Assembly: GCF_032854445.1 (NCBI RefSeq)
Contig: NC_088300.1
Span: 20,503,608 to 20,567,607 of the forward strand
Length of the DNA stretch: 64,000 nt
From: Liolophura sinensis
Lineage: Eukaryota > Mollusca > Polyplacophora > Chitonida > Chitonidae
Direction: 5' to 3'
The notes below the pieces were generated by a model. That model searched no databases. It saw only the letters and a list, made by a program, of their open reading frames with translations, and was not told the origin of the DNA. This document shows, piece after piece, positions 29,901 through 45,000 of this stretch. A program made the translations under genes and the position numbers. The stretch's first letter is position 1. Every line of letters begins with the position of its first letter.

Positions 29901-32900
29901 CGTTGTATAAATGTGTTCCTTTATTTTAAGGTATTTTGGGGTACAGTTTTAACTGATCTTTCCAATAACGCCCTCCTCTATTTTTTTTTTTTGTTTCGCT
30001 TTTGGTAATACTTGTTCTGCAACATACCTGCAAGGCTTTTCTGTAGTATTCTAAAGCCTTAACGAAGTCCGAACGTCCATTCATATAGACATTTCCCAAG
30101 TTTACGTAACAATCAGCAGTTTTCTCCGCCTTATTTTGTTCCACTTTCTCTTCGTATTCGATGGATTTGTAAAACATTTCTTCAGCCTATGAAACAGGCA
30201 AATATTCCATAAATCTGTCCATATAAATAAATGTCCATACAGCCTAACAAATAACTGAGTTTCCACCGGAATCTGCCCGGTTCCCCAAACTATAGTTCTA
30301 GTCGCCGTTGACAAAAGAAATATCATTGAGTATAGCACAAAACACCAATCAAATAAATAAATGAAGTCAAATAACACTAAGTTTAGGAAACTTAATAAAG
30401 TCTGAAGAAAGCCAACGCTAATTTTCAGAACGCTGCTTGCGATGCTTTCATAAAATATTTAAAACAGATTATTCCACGTCACTATATTTAATGTATCCTC
30501 AATTTTTTTCACTTTTATGACGGGAGCCATCAGTATCGTGGGAGGAAACTTGGCAGAGTTCAGGGGAAACTCACGACCACCGGCAGGTAGCTGACAGACC
30601 TTCCCACGTAGGGCCGGAGAGGAAGCCAGCATGAGCTGGACTTGAACTCACAGCGACCGCATTGGTGAGAAACTCCTGGGTCATTACACCTGGCAAGGAA
30701 AACACATAAAGCCCTAATTTTAGAGCAGCTTACCTTGTCCCAGTTTCCCTGACACAAATGTGTGGCTGCTACGCCGTGATAACTAACAGCCAAGTTTCGG
30801 ATCTCCTGTAAGCTTGGTGAATGACCCGGCGTCTCAAAGAGTCTGTAATATGTTAAACAAAAAAAGAGATAAATCTGCATCGTACAGATTATTTTGATAG
30901 TAAAGCTGTGCCCAGAGAGAAAACCATACAAATCCCTTGCATATCACGTGTCACTCCTGAGGTGCCTCTCGTCAGTTTCATCATGGAGTCAGGGGTACGA
31001 TCACCGTCCAGATAGGTGATCCCATCAGATAGACTTTTCTTACTGTTTAAAAAAGTAGTACTATACTGTGTACTATACATGCTGTAAACAATGAAACAGG
31101 TAGTATATGAAATGTGTAGTTGTTTTGAAAAATGCTAACGTTTGGTATGAATTTAACAACATTAATTGGGGCCTGTCCGTTTACATATGCCAAAGTATGC
31201 AGTCGGGAGTTTCTCAGAGTTTTATGCCACATTTTATACAAACCTTATCTATTTGTCTATCTGACTGTCGTTTATGGGGCCTCCGTGGCCTACGACAGCA
31301 CGGCGCAATGATCTAGGAACCTCCCACCATGCCATGGGGTCGCTCTGAGTTAAAGTCCAGCTCATACTAGCTTCCTCGGTACGTGGGAAGGTTCCCTAGC
31401 AACCTGCGGATGGTCGTGGGTTTCTTCCGAACTCTACCCAGTTTCCTTCCATCATAATGCTGGCCGCCGTCGTATAAGTGAAATATTCTCGAGTACGGGG
31501 TAAAACACCGATATAATATTTATTTATTTGTTTGGTGTGTTATGCCGTAGTCAATAATATTTCACTCATACAACGGCAGCCAGCATTATGGTGGAAGGCC
31601 AATGAAACAAATAAATAAATAAATTTTCGTTTAAGGCATAAACTGATGATTATTTTATCTTATAAAATGGTTGTTGATATTAACGGTGATGGAAAACTGG
31701 AGTGCCCAGCGTAAACCTACGACTTTTGGCAAGTTACTAATTACCATATTTATTGTATACAAAACTGTCCAAGTGGCCCTATATGCGCTTAATGTGGCCC
31801 TATATGCGCTTAATGTCAGCAAAATTGCACGACCCATAAAAGCAGGAGAATCTGTCCAAGGTAGATATTATCGTGCGCCAACCAAGATAACAGAGGCACA
31901 CCTAATCGCTGAAATACTCGAATTATTAAATATCAACTTAGTAAGGCGTTTTATTAAAAACATTTCTTGACTTCGCTTTAAAAATATTTTGAAACAAATC
32001 CTTGAAGACCACAAATTGCAGGCTGTTAAAAGTTTTATATTAAATCACAAGATTTACATTACCGATTTGCCATTGTATGTATTACCATGTTTATGAAAGT
32101 CTTCATGTCTCAAATCAGAGTGCATATAATAACCCACATGTGGATTGCAAATCGAAGTCATAGAGGATATTGCACAGTGAAGGTTGAATACCATAAATAT
32201 TGTTTATAGAGGTGGAAATGATAACCTAGGAGACGTGAAGCGTCGATGCTAATGCAATATAGGTATTTATGTAAATTAAGCATATGAAGAATTTCTACCT
32301 CTTTCTTGGCAAACTATATATTGTGCGGGAGTGCAGAGCCTTGTGATGCGATCCACGAAGGGTCAAAGTCTCCAGACGTGTAATAGCAAAACGTAATTCC
32401 AAAAGTGATATCTAACTAGTGAAGATATAAGTTCTATCAGCGAAGGAAATACTGGGATTTTACTGATGTATACATAATAAATGTGCTTACTCTTGCATGT
32501 GATTTTATTGCATAAATTAATTATTCTGTTGTATGTATTTGGTTGATTAGAAGTCCATCATTATGCTTTAAATATTGTAGGCCCGACGCTTTCAATTCAT
32601 GCCATTACCAATTTAGGTAAATCCCTGTATGCATTTTCAGTAGCTCAGGTTATACGTCGATCTACTCCAATTTTATGATATCACTATACATTTTGGTTTT
32701 TATGGGCATCCAATAGATTATTATTATAGTATTTTACGTCCTACTGAAAAGGCTCTATAAATATAACTCCACTGATACGGTTAAGAGTGCCCCATTAACG
32801 GCACCAGCAGCTCAGTGTGCAAGACTCGCGACCTCATAGCAATTGAAGCACCAATAACAAAATGTTAAACGGACCTAGGGCCATCAACAAGCAATATATA

Positions 32901-33051
32901 CACACCTTAGCCTGTAAGTAATGACGTCGTCGTGGAGCCTTTGTGCCTCCTCAAATCGTTCCGTGTCACAGTATAAACATGCCAGCGAGTATTTAATACT
33001 GTTAAACTTATCCGTCCATTCTGATTCGTCCATCTTTCCCTCCAAATTCTC
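23923..33051 (-). CDS. Exons 18-26: tetratricopeptide repeats and C-terminus
   Basis: About seven TPR units. Clear repeats cross exon joins, which supports the splicing: NWDK to AEEMFYKSI (exons 19-20), KALQ to MYEEAFPG (20-21), KLYKR to SLEIKVNAVGEDHP (21-22). The GEDHPSTA and YCRNALRIYE forms are those of kinesin-light-chain/NPHP3-type TPRs, which bind protein partners. Later units include LHAEIARYCLEKGRYDDA in exon 24. Exon 26 ends at a stop (23923-23925), but an AAG/GTGAGA donor lies 21 bases before it, so a longer splice form is possible. Confidence 0.85.
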
Positions 33052-36000
33052 CTGTAATATATGTTATTTATTTTTTCAGAAATACACGCCTTAACGTTCT
33101 GCATAAATCAACATAAGCAAGCTCGATATTTCTCAACGCTTGTTAATATGTTTTATAGTTTTAGACACGCAGGATTATAGCAAACAATTTATTTATTTAT
33201 TTATTTACTTATTTGATTGGCATCAAATGAAATAGGAATGCTGGCGGCCGTCGTATAAGTGAAAACACCGATCAAATAAGCTATTTTTTTATTTAGTTGA
33301 TTGGTGTTTAATGCCCTACTCAAGAATATTTCACTTATACCACAGCGGCCATCATTATAGCGGAAGGAAAAAATGCAAAGTTCATGCTTCCAAAGCGCTG
33401 CCGACACTGAAGTACCATGCCCAAGACACCAGAGATGAAACCCCACCCAGTCACATTATATCGACACCGGACCAAGCAGTCCTTTTTCCTCACTTTAACT
33501 TCTCAGTGCCATTTTTAAAGTCTTTGGTATGACCCGACCAGAGTCTGAACCATAAGTGAAGGAATCTCTGTATGTGTGCGTGCGCGTGTGTGTATGCTTG
33601 TATGTATTTTCTTCAGTTTTCTCTACAAACGTTTTCCCAGACTACTTGCCGGACGTATTGTTGAGGAGCAAAGGAACTACTCCAAAAATTGCAAATTGTG
33701 CATGCAACTTAGGTTATGATGACGTCATATAAAGGCAATGAAATTTTACTGATCTTAAAGTGCGAAACTATTGAACTCTAATCCCCAGTTTAAGACGCTG
33801 TCATTTTAATTTAAACTTCCATAAAACGAGGTGGTTATATCGTGCTAGCGCGGCGCAATGACCCAGGAGCCTTTCAATAATTAGGTGAATATTCTTGAGT
33901 ATGGCGTAAAACACCGATCAAATAAATACATAAATGAATACATAAATAAATAAATAAATCTTTGCGTTACTTTATGAGTGGGGTCTTCGTTGACGAAGGG
34001 GTTAGCACGCCAGCGTGGCGGAATGATCCAGAAGCCTCACACCAAAGCAGTCGCTCTGAATTCAAGTCCAGCTCATGTTGGCTTCCTGGCCGTACTTGGG
34101 AAGGTCTTTCAGCAAACTGCGGATGGTCGTGGGTTTTCCTCGGGTTCTCCCCGGTTTCCTCCCACCATAAGGCTGACCGCCGTCATATAAGTGAAATATT
34201 CCTGAGCATGGTGTCTAACACCGATCAAATAAATAAAAAAATAATGTTCGAGCTATACATGGTGGAGGGTGGAGTCGATCAGATATATGGTTGAAGAGAA
34301 AATCGACGGACAGATATAAGTTCCCACACACCTTTGTTGATAGCCAGATTCTACTAATTCCCGTGAACATACCATCAGTTCCTTAGCTCTATGAAGAATC
34401 ATTTCCTCGCCTTCTATCATCTGAGCAAGGTTTAAGAGTTCTCGAACTTTATCAAGCAAATCCAGTAACTGCAACGAACATTAATATTCACTGAAGAAGT
34501 TTATATATTTGTATTGATACAGGGGTCAAACAGATGTAAAGAAGGCTTAGCAATTAATTACTAGTGTAGCACCCGTTGCATTTGTCTTGATATGGAAATA
34601 TTGAAACACGTTTGTTGTAACATATAAAATATAAAGCTTTCGTATAATGTCATTGTCACCTTGCAGATTTGTGGTCATGAAATAGCATTTATTGTGAAAT
34701 CAAATGTTTGCACGTTTGCATGAGTCGGTAATAATTCTTGATTGACTATCCATCGTCATTACCTTCATTCGAGCAGACATGTCTTGGTCCAAAAAGTCCT
34801 CCATTTTTTCGCAATACTCTTTCGTCAAAAGAGCGTTAAAGGACCGGATGCAACGTTTGGCTATTTCTTTCCCATTTAGACCTGTTTGTTTCCATAATTC
34901 CAACAACTGGTAGACATCGTCGCTGAAATGATAATACAGGGTGATGTAATTAAAGACTAATAAAATATACTTGGCCACGTTAGGGTCGTTTTACTTTTCG
35001 TCTTTCCTATTCTGTGATATTGTCTATACATAATAGAGAGTCAAAGACTGTTGGCCAAAATGAATTTGCCATTACTAAGTGCAGGATTTGTTCCTTGCAG
35101 AGAAACAACTCTTTCAACGCCGTCGTATAAGTGAAATATTTTTGAGTAAGTTGTAAAACACCCAAGAAATAAATACATACATGGATTTAAAGGTATCGAT
35201 GACTTTATTGTCTATATAATTTCCATATGAGCTTACAAAAGGAAACCGTTTCACAAGGAAAGTTATTATTTCGCTGAAATAACCTTACCTGTACAGGATA
35301 TTGAACACAAGTAAATGAGATAACACCGTTGCAAGTCCAAGCTTGTCTCCTATCTCAATATACAACCATGGAAGCTCAAAACATGGGCGAACGTTCTGTG
35401 CTTTGTCGGAGAATGAGATATTTAGAGCATTCTGAAAACGAAGACATGGAACCACATCAACTAATATTCAACATGTTATACACTTTGCTGTATTACATTT
35501 TGTAAAGATTGTGTTATCTTTACTCTGACGCATGAAGAACCAAATTTATAAAGTATAACACATTACCTATCTAGTCATCGTGCCATTCAGCAAATGTTAA
35601 TTCTTTTGCCACTATGACAATCAGTTCATAAATCTACAACTACATCAGAGTATAACACATCGGAATGTTCTAAGAACTGTCGATATAACCCATGTATGTT
35701 GTTGCCATGCCGTGTCCACTTTCTATATATACAAGAATCATATACCTTCAACTGGTTTTGAAAGAATGTGATCATCTCTTTGCAATGTTTGTGTCTGAAA
35801 AGAAAAAAAGATTAAGTGATTAAACTCTTGTTCTACAGATTGGTTAGGTTATCACGTGTCTGATCAGCAAAGAAGTTGTCACAGACAATATTTAGTGTAC
35901 CATATGGCCTGTAGAGATGCCACAGAAGCCGATTTGGGATTGGTTAGGTTATCACGTGTCTGATCAGCAAAGAAGTTGTCACAGACAATATTTAGTGTAC

Positions 36001-39000
36001 CATATGGCCTGTAGAGATGCCACAGAAGCCGATTTGGGATTGGTTAGGTTATCACGTGTCTGATCAGCAAAGAAGTTGTCACAAACAATATTTAGTGTAC
36101 CATATGGCCTGCAGAGATGCCACAGAAGCCGATTTGGGATTGGTTAGGTTATCACGTGTCTGATCAGCAAAGAAGTTGTCACAGACAATATTTAGTGTAT
36201 CGTATGACCTGTAGAGATGCCACAGAAGCCGATTTGGGATTGGTTAGGCTATCACGTGTCTGATCAGCAAAGAAGTTGTCACAGACAATATTTAGTGTAC
36301 CATATGGCCTGTAGAGATGCCACGGAACCCGATTTTGGATGGGTTAGGTTATCAGCTGTCTGATTAGCAAAGAAGTTGTCACAGACAATATTCAGTGTAT
36401 CATATGACCTGTAGAGATGCCACAGAAGCCGATTTGGGATTGGTTAGGTTATCACGTGTCTGATCAGCAAAGAAGTTGTCACAGACAATATTTAGTGTAT
36501 CATATGACCTGTAGAGATGCCACAGAAGCCGATTAGGGATTGGTTAGGTTATCAGCTGTCTGATTAGCAAAGAAGTTGTCACAGACAATATTCAGTGTAT
36601 CATATGACCTGTAGAGATGCCACAGAAGCCGATTTGGGATTGGTTAGGTTATCAGCTGTCTGATTAGCAAAGAAGTTGTCACAGACAATATTCAGTGTAT
36701 CATATGACCTGTAGAGATGCCACAGAAGCCGATTTGGGATTGGTTAGGTTATCACGTGTCTGATCAGCAAAGAAGTTGTCACAGACAATATTCAGTGTAT
36801 CATATGACCTGTAGAGATGCCACAGAAGCCGATTTGGGATTGGTTAGGTTATCACGTGTCTGATCAGCAAAGAAATTGTCACAGACAATATTTAGTGTAT
36901 CATATGACCTGCAGAGATGCCACAGAAGCCGATTTGGGATGGGTTAGGTTATCACGTGTCTGATCAGCAAAGAAGTTGTCACAGACAATATTTAGTGTAT
37001 CATATGACCTGCAGAGATGCCACAGAAGCCGATTTGGGATTGGTTAGGTTATCACGTGTCTGATCAGCAAAGAAGTTGTCACAGACAATATTTAGTGTAT
37101 CATATGACCTGTAGAGATGCCACAGAAGCCGATTTGGGATTGGTTAGGTTATCAGCTGTCTGATTAGCAAAGAAGTTGTCACAGACAATATTTAGTGTAT
37201 CATATGACCTGTAGAGATGCCACAGAAGCCGATTTGGGATTGGTTAGGTTATCACGTGTCTGATCAGCAAAGAAGTTGTCACAGACAATATTTAGTGTAT
37301 CATATGACCTGTAGAGATGCCACAGAAGCCGATTTGGGATTGGTTAGGCTATCACCTGTCTGATCACCAAAGATTGGGTTTCACTGGGTTGTTTTCTGAT
37401 CTGCAACAGACGGTCAGTATTTATTGTGGGGTGTGGCTCGGGGCTTGTATGATTAAGATATAATATGTTTAATCAGCAACCGCATGACCGGACATTTTTT
37501 ATCCCTGACATGTATTTAACTTGTTAAGACATGTAAATGAAACACAAGTGCTCTGGAGTCATGATATGATAATATCCCCCTCTATGAAAATATCAAAGCC
37601 TTACTTTTTTTCTTTTCACGGTAGTTTTGTGCTGCCTTTTCTGCCCTGTCATTTTCTAGCTAGATTTTCTAGCTTATTTGAGCTGTGTCTTGTCCAGTTG
37701 GGGAATGACAACAGGCGAACGCGTCAACGAAAACACAAGCACTAACCACTAATGGTAAAAAAGTGGTTGTTTTCATTTCGTTCAACACTTTCATTCTGAG
37801 CGTCTCTTTAGGCATGAGAGACGATGACAAAATAAATGATATATTGCATGGCCATAACAACAGCTTACTCACTTTGTGTCCGGCGAATCCATATACTTCC
37901 TCACGACGGCTGATCTTAATTCATTAAATGCAAACCTAAAAGAAATGAGATTAAAGAAAACTGCTTTGTAAAACAAAATATTGTATTAAAATAATAGAAT
38001 GCTAAAATATGGAGTAAGGTTGAAGTGAAAACTGTGTGCAGAAAGAACGGTCATTTATCTTATAAGGCATTTTGAAGAGTACTATATAATCTCATATAAG
38101 TTTTGAGAACATTATTTCAGTTATGTTTTACTGATGAATAAAAAGGGCTATTCCAACATTATATGTCTCGTTTAGAATTGAAACTTCCACTAATGTCGGA
38201 ACTTCTATAAACGCTGGTTGTATGGTTAAAAAAGCCAACCAAGTCAAATGTTTGATTGCCTTGAACTATGTTTACAAAATCTGAAAAAAATTAAATCTAA
38301 GTAATTTATGCATACTTTGAAGTGGTTTATCTATTGACGCTTACTTACAAACATTAGATAAGTCATGTATTAAAAGATAAATAATTTCGGAGTTTAAAGA
38401 TTAGTGTACTTCTACTCGAAGGGCGTATTCCCGAATTCTTTTGGGGGAATTTGCTTATTCAGGGACCTGGAGGTAATGATCTTACCCGTACACTCCTGAT
38501 CTATCCACGAGGTATTTGCCCAGGGCAAAGTGGAGTGGTGACCAGACATAGCTGGGGATACAGTGCATCTCTATCAGCTCGTTCTCAGTAAGGCCTTGGT
38601 GAGACAGGGCCAAGCTGCACATCACCTGTTTGCCAGGGAAACACAGCAGTGGATCAATTAAGGGCACTGGTGTCCAATCTATACCAATAATTCATGCCTA
38701 CGCATGTCATTCCTTCGTACAGTGGCATTACTTATCTATGTCTTATCCAACCCAATTTGGCACCATAAAGAACGCAGGCATTTTGAAAACTGTGCGACAA
38801 AACGCAAAGTTGGACGGTGAAAGTAATTATGTCGTCGGGAGACAAGGGATTAAAGCCAGATTGGGTCATACCAAAGATTTTTAAAATGGTACGTTGCTGC
38901 CTCGCCTGGGGCTCAATGCTGAGAGGAAAGAGGAATGAAACACAGGTCTACACAACCAGGTGTCGGTATAATGTGACTGGATAGAGTGTCATGTCTGGTG

Positions 39001-42000
39001 TTTTCGTTGGCTCATTGGCTACTTGGCCTCGTCCTGCCACAGGACTTTAATTATAAAGTAATTATATGAACAAAAAGCAGTTCTTATCTCTGGAGTGAAT
39101 GTACGAAACCAATATGTTATGGAGAGATATGAGCAGCTTTTCTGACCCTAAGGGTCTAAGGCGCACTGGTAAGACAGTTTTACCCTTTAACGGGTATACA
39201 TTAATACAGGTATATATGTGAAAATAAAAAAAGAAGTTCAGATTCCTTTACCCAGAAATTATTCTTGAAATTTAGTGTTACCAGTCGTTGAATTTCATGT
39301 TCCCGTGACTCTAGATCCCCGACATAACATAAATTATCTTGATTAGATGTTTATTTCACCTTTTCAACAACATTCCCTGGGTATTCGTTCACATTGTAGT
39401 CCACTTCCAATCGCTCAAGGTATTGCAGAAAGAGTTCCTCAACGCTGAAATTTAAAAAGGATTTGTGCCATAAGTGCGTCATTTGATTTTTCTATTCATG
39501 TATCCTTCTATTATCTTGTAAATCTAACAGTAAAACCTGAATGCTGCATACAATACAATAGCTGATGTAGATCTAACTGCGAATTGTCGAAAAACAACTA
39601 TATTTAGCTCACCTTTCGGAGTTAATTAGGGAGTCGATTTTCTTGTCTAAATTGCGGAAGTAACCAAAGACACACAATTCCTGAAAGAAAACGTCACTTG
39701 TTTTGAACATAGTGGTGTAAATTGCGACCATGATGGCCACACATATGCATGGAGCTGTTACAGTCAGGAATCTATGTCAAAGCGATATGCTCAGTCCACT
39801 ACTTCATCACCGGGATTCAGCAGTTAACATTATTTTAGAATTATTTGACACTGAAACACATCATTTCTTTTGACACGTCTACAAGTGGTCGACACGTCTA
39901 CAAGTGGTCGACAGCTCTACAAGAGGTCGACCTGTTTACAAGTGGTCGACAGTGTATTAGTATTAGTATATAATACTAGCCCCCGGTTTCATACTGTATT
40001 TATCTTTTTATTTGTTTATTGATTTGGTTGGTATTTAACGCCTTCTTCAAAAATTTTTTTCATATGACGGCGGTCAGGTTCGGCGGGAATCTAAAAAAAC
40101 CCTTTAAGTTGCTATCGAAACAGTAAGAGTAGGATTCGAACACGCGACCAGAGTGGTCAAGGGCCTGACGGTTGCAGGAAGTCAGTGCTTTAACCATCAA
40201 AACCACTGAGTTCACGCTACCCACCCCATTCATTTCCGTCGTTTAAGTGAACAAGTTTTGAAACTGGAGTTTAAAAATAATCAAATAAATAAGTCTGAAC
40301 TCATACCTCCATGACAATTGTTAGGAAGAGTGGATTGTGGGTGTTTTGAGCAACAACTACCCGGGCCAGCTGATCAGGGGACAATTCTTTGCCAGACGCC
40401 ATCAAAGATTTCTACAAAGGTATAAAAAAAATCGGTCAATGGTCATCTAATCATTAGGTCACATTCTGGAAACAAAATTGCATAAAGCTTATAGTAGCAA
40501 TGCAGTCATTCAAACAAACTGTTCATTTATTAAACACTATTCAATAAAACGAAGTCATGACAGACAACCACGATAATGCGGATATTTCTGATTTCTGAAT
40601 TATTTTATGTATGCTGTATGATTTAGATAGTCAAGGTACTTGGACGCATAGGGTAAAAACATTGTAACAGAATAATTAGCTGAAACTGTCTTAGTGGAGA
40701 TTTAAAGCACTTTGTCAATTGATTATATAGGCGCCTTACCTTACAAAACGTGGCTTGATCCTCGGGAAGAAGTGGTGTGATCTCCACAACTGAGAAACCG
40801 CGTCTTTCCACCAGTTCTCTGATCGTCTTCTCATCTGAAGATACACTGGACACCACCAGATGAGTCCCTTTAGGTAAACTGTCTGGCAGCCAGAAGAGGT
40901 GCTGTGAATCAAAACAGTCAGCGGGGAACCATAACATATTCATTGGTTATATCTTCATGGGAAATTGAAATGGGCGGTTTCTGAAAAGGGTGGCAACGTT
41001 ACCCGGCCCAATCATCCAGGGGGCTGTTTCTCAAAAGGGTCATAACGTTACCCCGGCCCAATCATCCAGGGGGCTGTTTCTCAAAAGGGTCATAACGTTA
41101 CGCCGGCCCAATCATCCAGTTTCATCTAATGGGAAAACTTACGCACTGGCCTCTGACTGTGCCCTACAGATTGAAAACCTTCGTAACTTGCGGAAGTCCG
41201 TTTTTTTAACCCGGGCACTTTAGTTTTCTCCATCAATGAAGCTGACAGCCGTGAAACGTTCTTACGTGCAGTTTTAACTACAAATCGGTCTGTCAACAGC
41301 AACGAGAATAGCATTTGTAGAATTACACCATTATTTAGTACCGGTATGGCCAAATGTCAAAATGTACTTCACCGGTAGACTCAAGAGTAATGTATACGAC
41401 AATCCAGGCTACATTGTTTTTTATGGTTGTTTTAGCTGAAACTTCGCACCTTGTTTTAAATCGTATTTCATTTATCTGAATCTGCGAAACAAAATAATAA
41501 TGTAGCATGTTGTACTGATTCGCTAAAAATGTTACATTGAGGGTTATGGGAACACAACATGTATGCAGTAATTGAACCTAATCTCGTACCTTGCCCACTT
41601 TTCCCGGACTATCGACCATGTTCAATCCGTCAATAACAATAACAGCCTTCTTGCCAACAGAAGATATTTTTTGTAACGTCAGTTTCAGTTTCCTCGCCCA
41701 GTGGTGAATTGTTTCCATCAAATCGGACTGGTCAAATTTGTCCTTCGTTTGATCCGAGTCTGCATGACTTCCCAACTGACATCCTAGATCTTCATGCAAC
41801 CTTCTTAATATGTTAGGAATACCTGGCGGCAAGGAGGAAAATATTATCATTAACGTTACGTGTAACCTCTTAAACGGAAATTCTCTTTCTTAAAAAGCTA
41901 AGCGCAACAATAAAGATCTTTTACTGTTTTTTTTTTCAAGATTTAAACGCCAAAAATTTACCTTAATCAATATTGTTGACTGTCAGTGTAAATATACTAC

Positions 42001-45000
42001 TACATATCCATTTGTTCGATTTGTTTTGGGGTTTTTTTAGGGCTTGTTGTAGGATATTTTGCTCGAGTAAATCAAACAGCCGACATCGGATTTTAGCTTA
42101 AGACTTCACTTCTCAAAGACTAGAGATTTCTTATTTATTTATATAATTCATTGGTGTTTTAAGTCGCACTCAAGTATATTTCACTTATAACCCGGCTTCC
42201 AGCATTATGTTGGGAGGAAAACGGGCTGAGCCCGGGAGAAACCCATGGCCATCCGCAGATTGCTGCAAGACCTGCGTAAGCTCACCTGTACTGCCCTCAG
42301 CAAATCCTACAAAATGGTACCCAATGAGAATCTCTGTGTTGTTCTCTTGGAGTGCTTTTATCCATGTAGATAACAATGCAGACTTCCCGCTGCCTTTTAT
42401 TCCCTTCACAAACACCGGTTTGCCTGTAAAACATTAAGTAAAAACAATTCTCCTCATCCTGTGTTAAGAATTATAATGTTTATTCACCACGAATAGACAT
42501 TCCATTCATTAGAAACGACAGCGTTTAATCAGTGAATCTAAATCGATGAGAGTAAGTTGCTGTTATATAATACAAATTTATGCCGCATTCTGAACGCGTA
42601 TAATTGTTCAAATTCTTTTCTCTTAATTGTTATTTACCATTTTAATGCCTGAAAAAATTTAACTCTCTATAGTCAATTCTTATTTTCTTCTATTTATTTA
42701 AGCATGCCTATATCTTGCTGAAGTTTTCCTACAATAAACCTTACCTTCTGAATTCTCTACGTTTCTACCCAATGTTGCCAGGGTAATTGTCTTACCTTCT
42801 GTTGTCTCTGAGCTCCGATTCAGTATGGCGAGGTAGTTGTCTCCGCCTACATACAACCCTGATCGGTTCTTTAAGAATGCTGTGTGCTGGAGGAGTTCAT
42901 TTTCCCGCCTCGTCAGTTGCTGGTTAGACATATCTTTAAACGTTACCTCTGTTAAGTGTTTCCAAATAGCGTCGAACATAAATTTGACCCCCTGTTCAGA
43001 ATTGTAATCGGTACATAATCATACTTAGATGGAAGAGGAGAACGAGTTGTAGGCCTACTACTGTCAACTTTAATGTGGTAAATGAAAATTACATAAGTTT
43101 TAATACAAATTTGCTACATACACACATTAGTAATTTTAGTACAGAAGTTTACAGGAAAAATCCTTGGCCCAGTTTCACAAAGCGGTTCATGGCATTTTGT
43201 TATAGGTACACATCGTACACCATATAGGAGCAACAAACTGACCAATAATTCATCCAGAATACTGGACATATTAACACTTCAACCGACCCGGCCCCGAGAT
43301 AACTAAGTGATCTCAGACCTAAGTCATAATTTCAGTCATTAAACTTGGTATTTTCCTTTCCGTTATTTTAGCTGAAATTTGTTTTACATTATCTTGCCCA
43401 GAATTTACGTTTTCAAGAAGTATGCTGATATTGTTACATAAGAAATGTCACTTTTGAAGGGATTTGAAATATTGACTGAGTCTCAGACCGATTCGTGATA
43501 TAGGGGCCAGCATTTCGTCAATGTGCAATATGTATTTAGGTTTAAAGGTATGTATGCACTTACCTCTTCAGGTGTACTGTACGCCATGTTCACGCCAAGT
43601 GTCTGTGAAAAGAAACTTCATTCATTTAAATGAGAAATTCGCTTCGTTTTCTAAAACCAAATAGCTGCACAATACAAAAGATCCAGATTTACAGTACATT
43701 TACATACATGCAGGTTCGACACATTACCTACAGATGTCATCTATTTTAAACACGTATCGCGCCAATAAACTACGTGTCATGCTTTTAATAACAAGTACCC
43801 TTAAGACAGAGAGGCCATCCACCCAGTTTGTCCTTCGTGAATCTATAAACAACTCCGATCTCCCTCACCTGCCTTTCCGTGGCTTTGACTCGTGTCTTCA
43901 AGTCGTCCATTAATGGTCTTGAACCTTCTTCAGCCGAGTATTTGTATACGAGGCTTTTGTTTCCTGTCTGAATGCCTTCTTCTCTCCTCATGTCATCAAA
44001 GGCCTTATTGTGCAGAAACATACAAGAAAAACTTTATTGTGAACAGTCTTCGTTTCTTTGCAATACCTTTATATGTAAGTAAGTCTGTTTGGGTATGCAT
44101 TAAAGTAAAATGGCCGAGTTTTTAATTCAATCTGTAATTTCCCAGTGCCTCTGGAATTCAATGAAGTTTGGATAATTTTCTGAGTTTTTCTTTAAAAACT
44201 GATTACTTTAAAAACCTTTGCCTGAGAAAACAAACCGCGCTGTCACCTTGTCCCTGAAGCAGATCACGGCTGGCATTTGCCCTGGAGCGTTCAAATGACC
44301 ATGTAGGAATTCCAGTTCAGTTACGCTTTTGTCTCGCCACTTTTCCAAGAAAGGATATTTCTCAATTGCCTCGTCGAATGTCTTCTGCAGCAGCTCATCA
44401 TTCTTGCCATGCCACCCATACCTCTGCAACCAATGTCAGGGCCAAGAGTAAGGTGTCATGAAATAACTCACAAATAACAATGGTGATGATCTGAGCAAAT
44501 CTGATGAGAAATACCTATATGTACGATTATGATTGATGAAATAAAGTGAAATGTAATGTTTAGATTGTGAATTCTCTACATATTTGATAGTTTCGTTGCC
44601 TTAATAGAGTTTAGCTTGTCATTTAACATTATTTGAGTCACTTCACGACTGTGTTTGTATGTATTTGTAACAAGCTATCGATTCAATGCCGACATACTGA
44701 TCGTGCTGCCTCAGTGAAACACTATGCTATAGACAGCAGCAACAGTATACGGATTATGAATCGATAAAAGTACAAAGGCTTACATTAGTTTGCTAGCTTG
44801 TCTGCATTTTGTGTGTTTAAAAAGCTTGATAATTGTACCAGAACTTTTAATAGTGAAGCAGAGCTAAAAAGGTAAAACAAAAGTCATGAACTGTTCATAA
44901 CAAGTACAGCTGCAAAATATTTACGTATGTAAAGAGTCAAGGACAGCTGGATAAGGTGTAGTTCGAATGAAAAGTATACCCTAAAAAGGATTTACTGGGA

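Noticed and set aside
35841-37376. CRISPR-like array
   Set aside because: Units are contiguous 100-bp repeats without unique spacers, and the locus is an animal intron.
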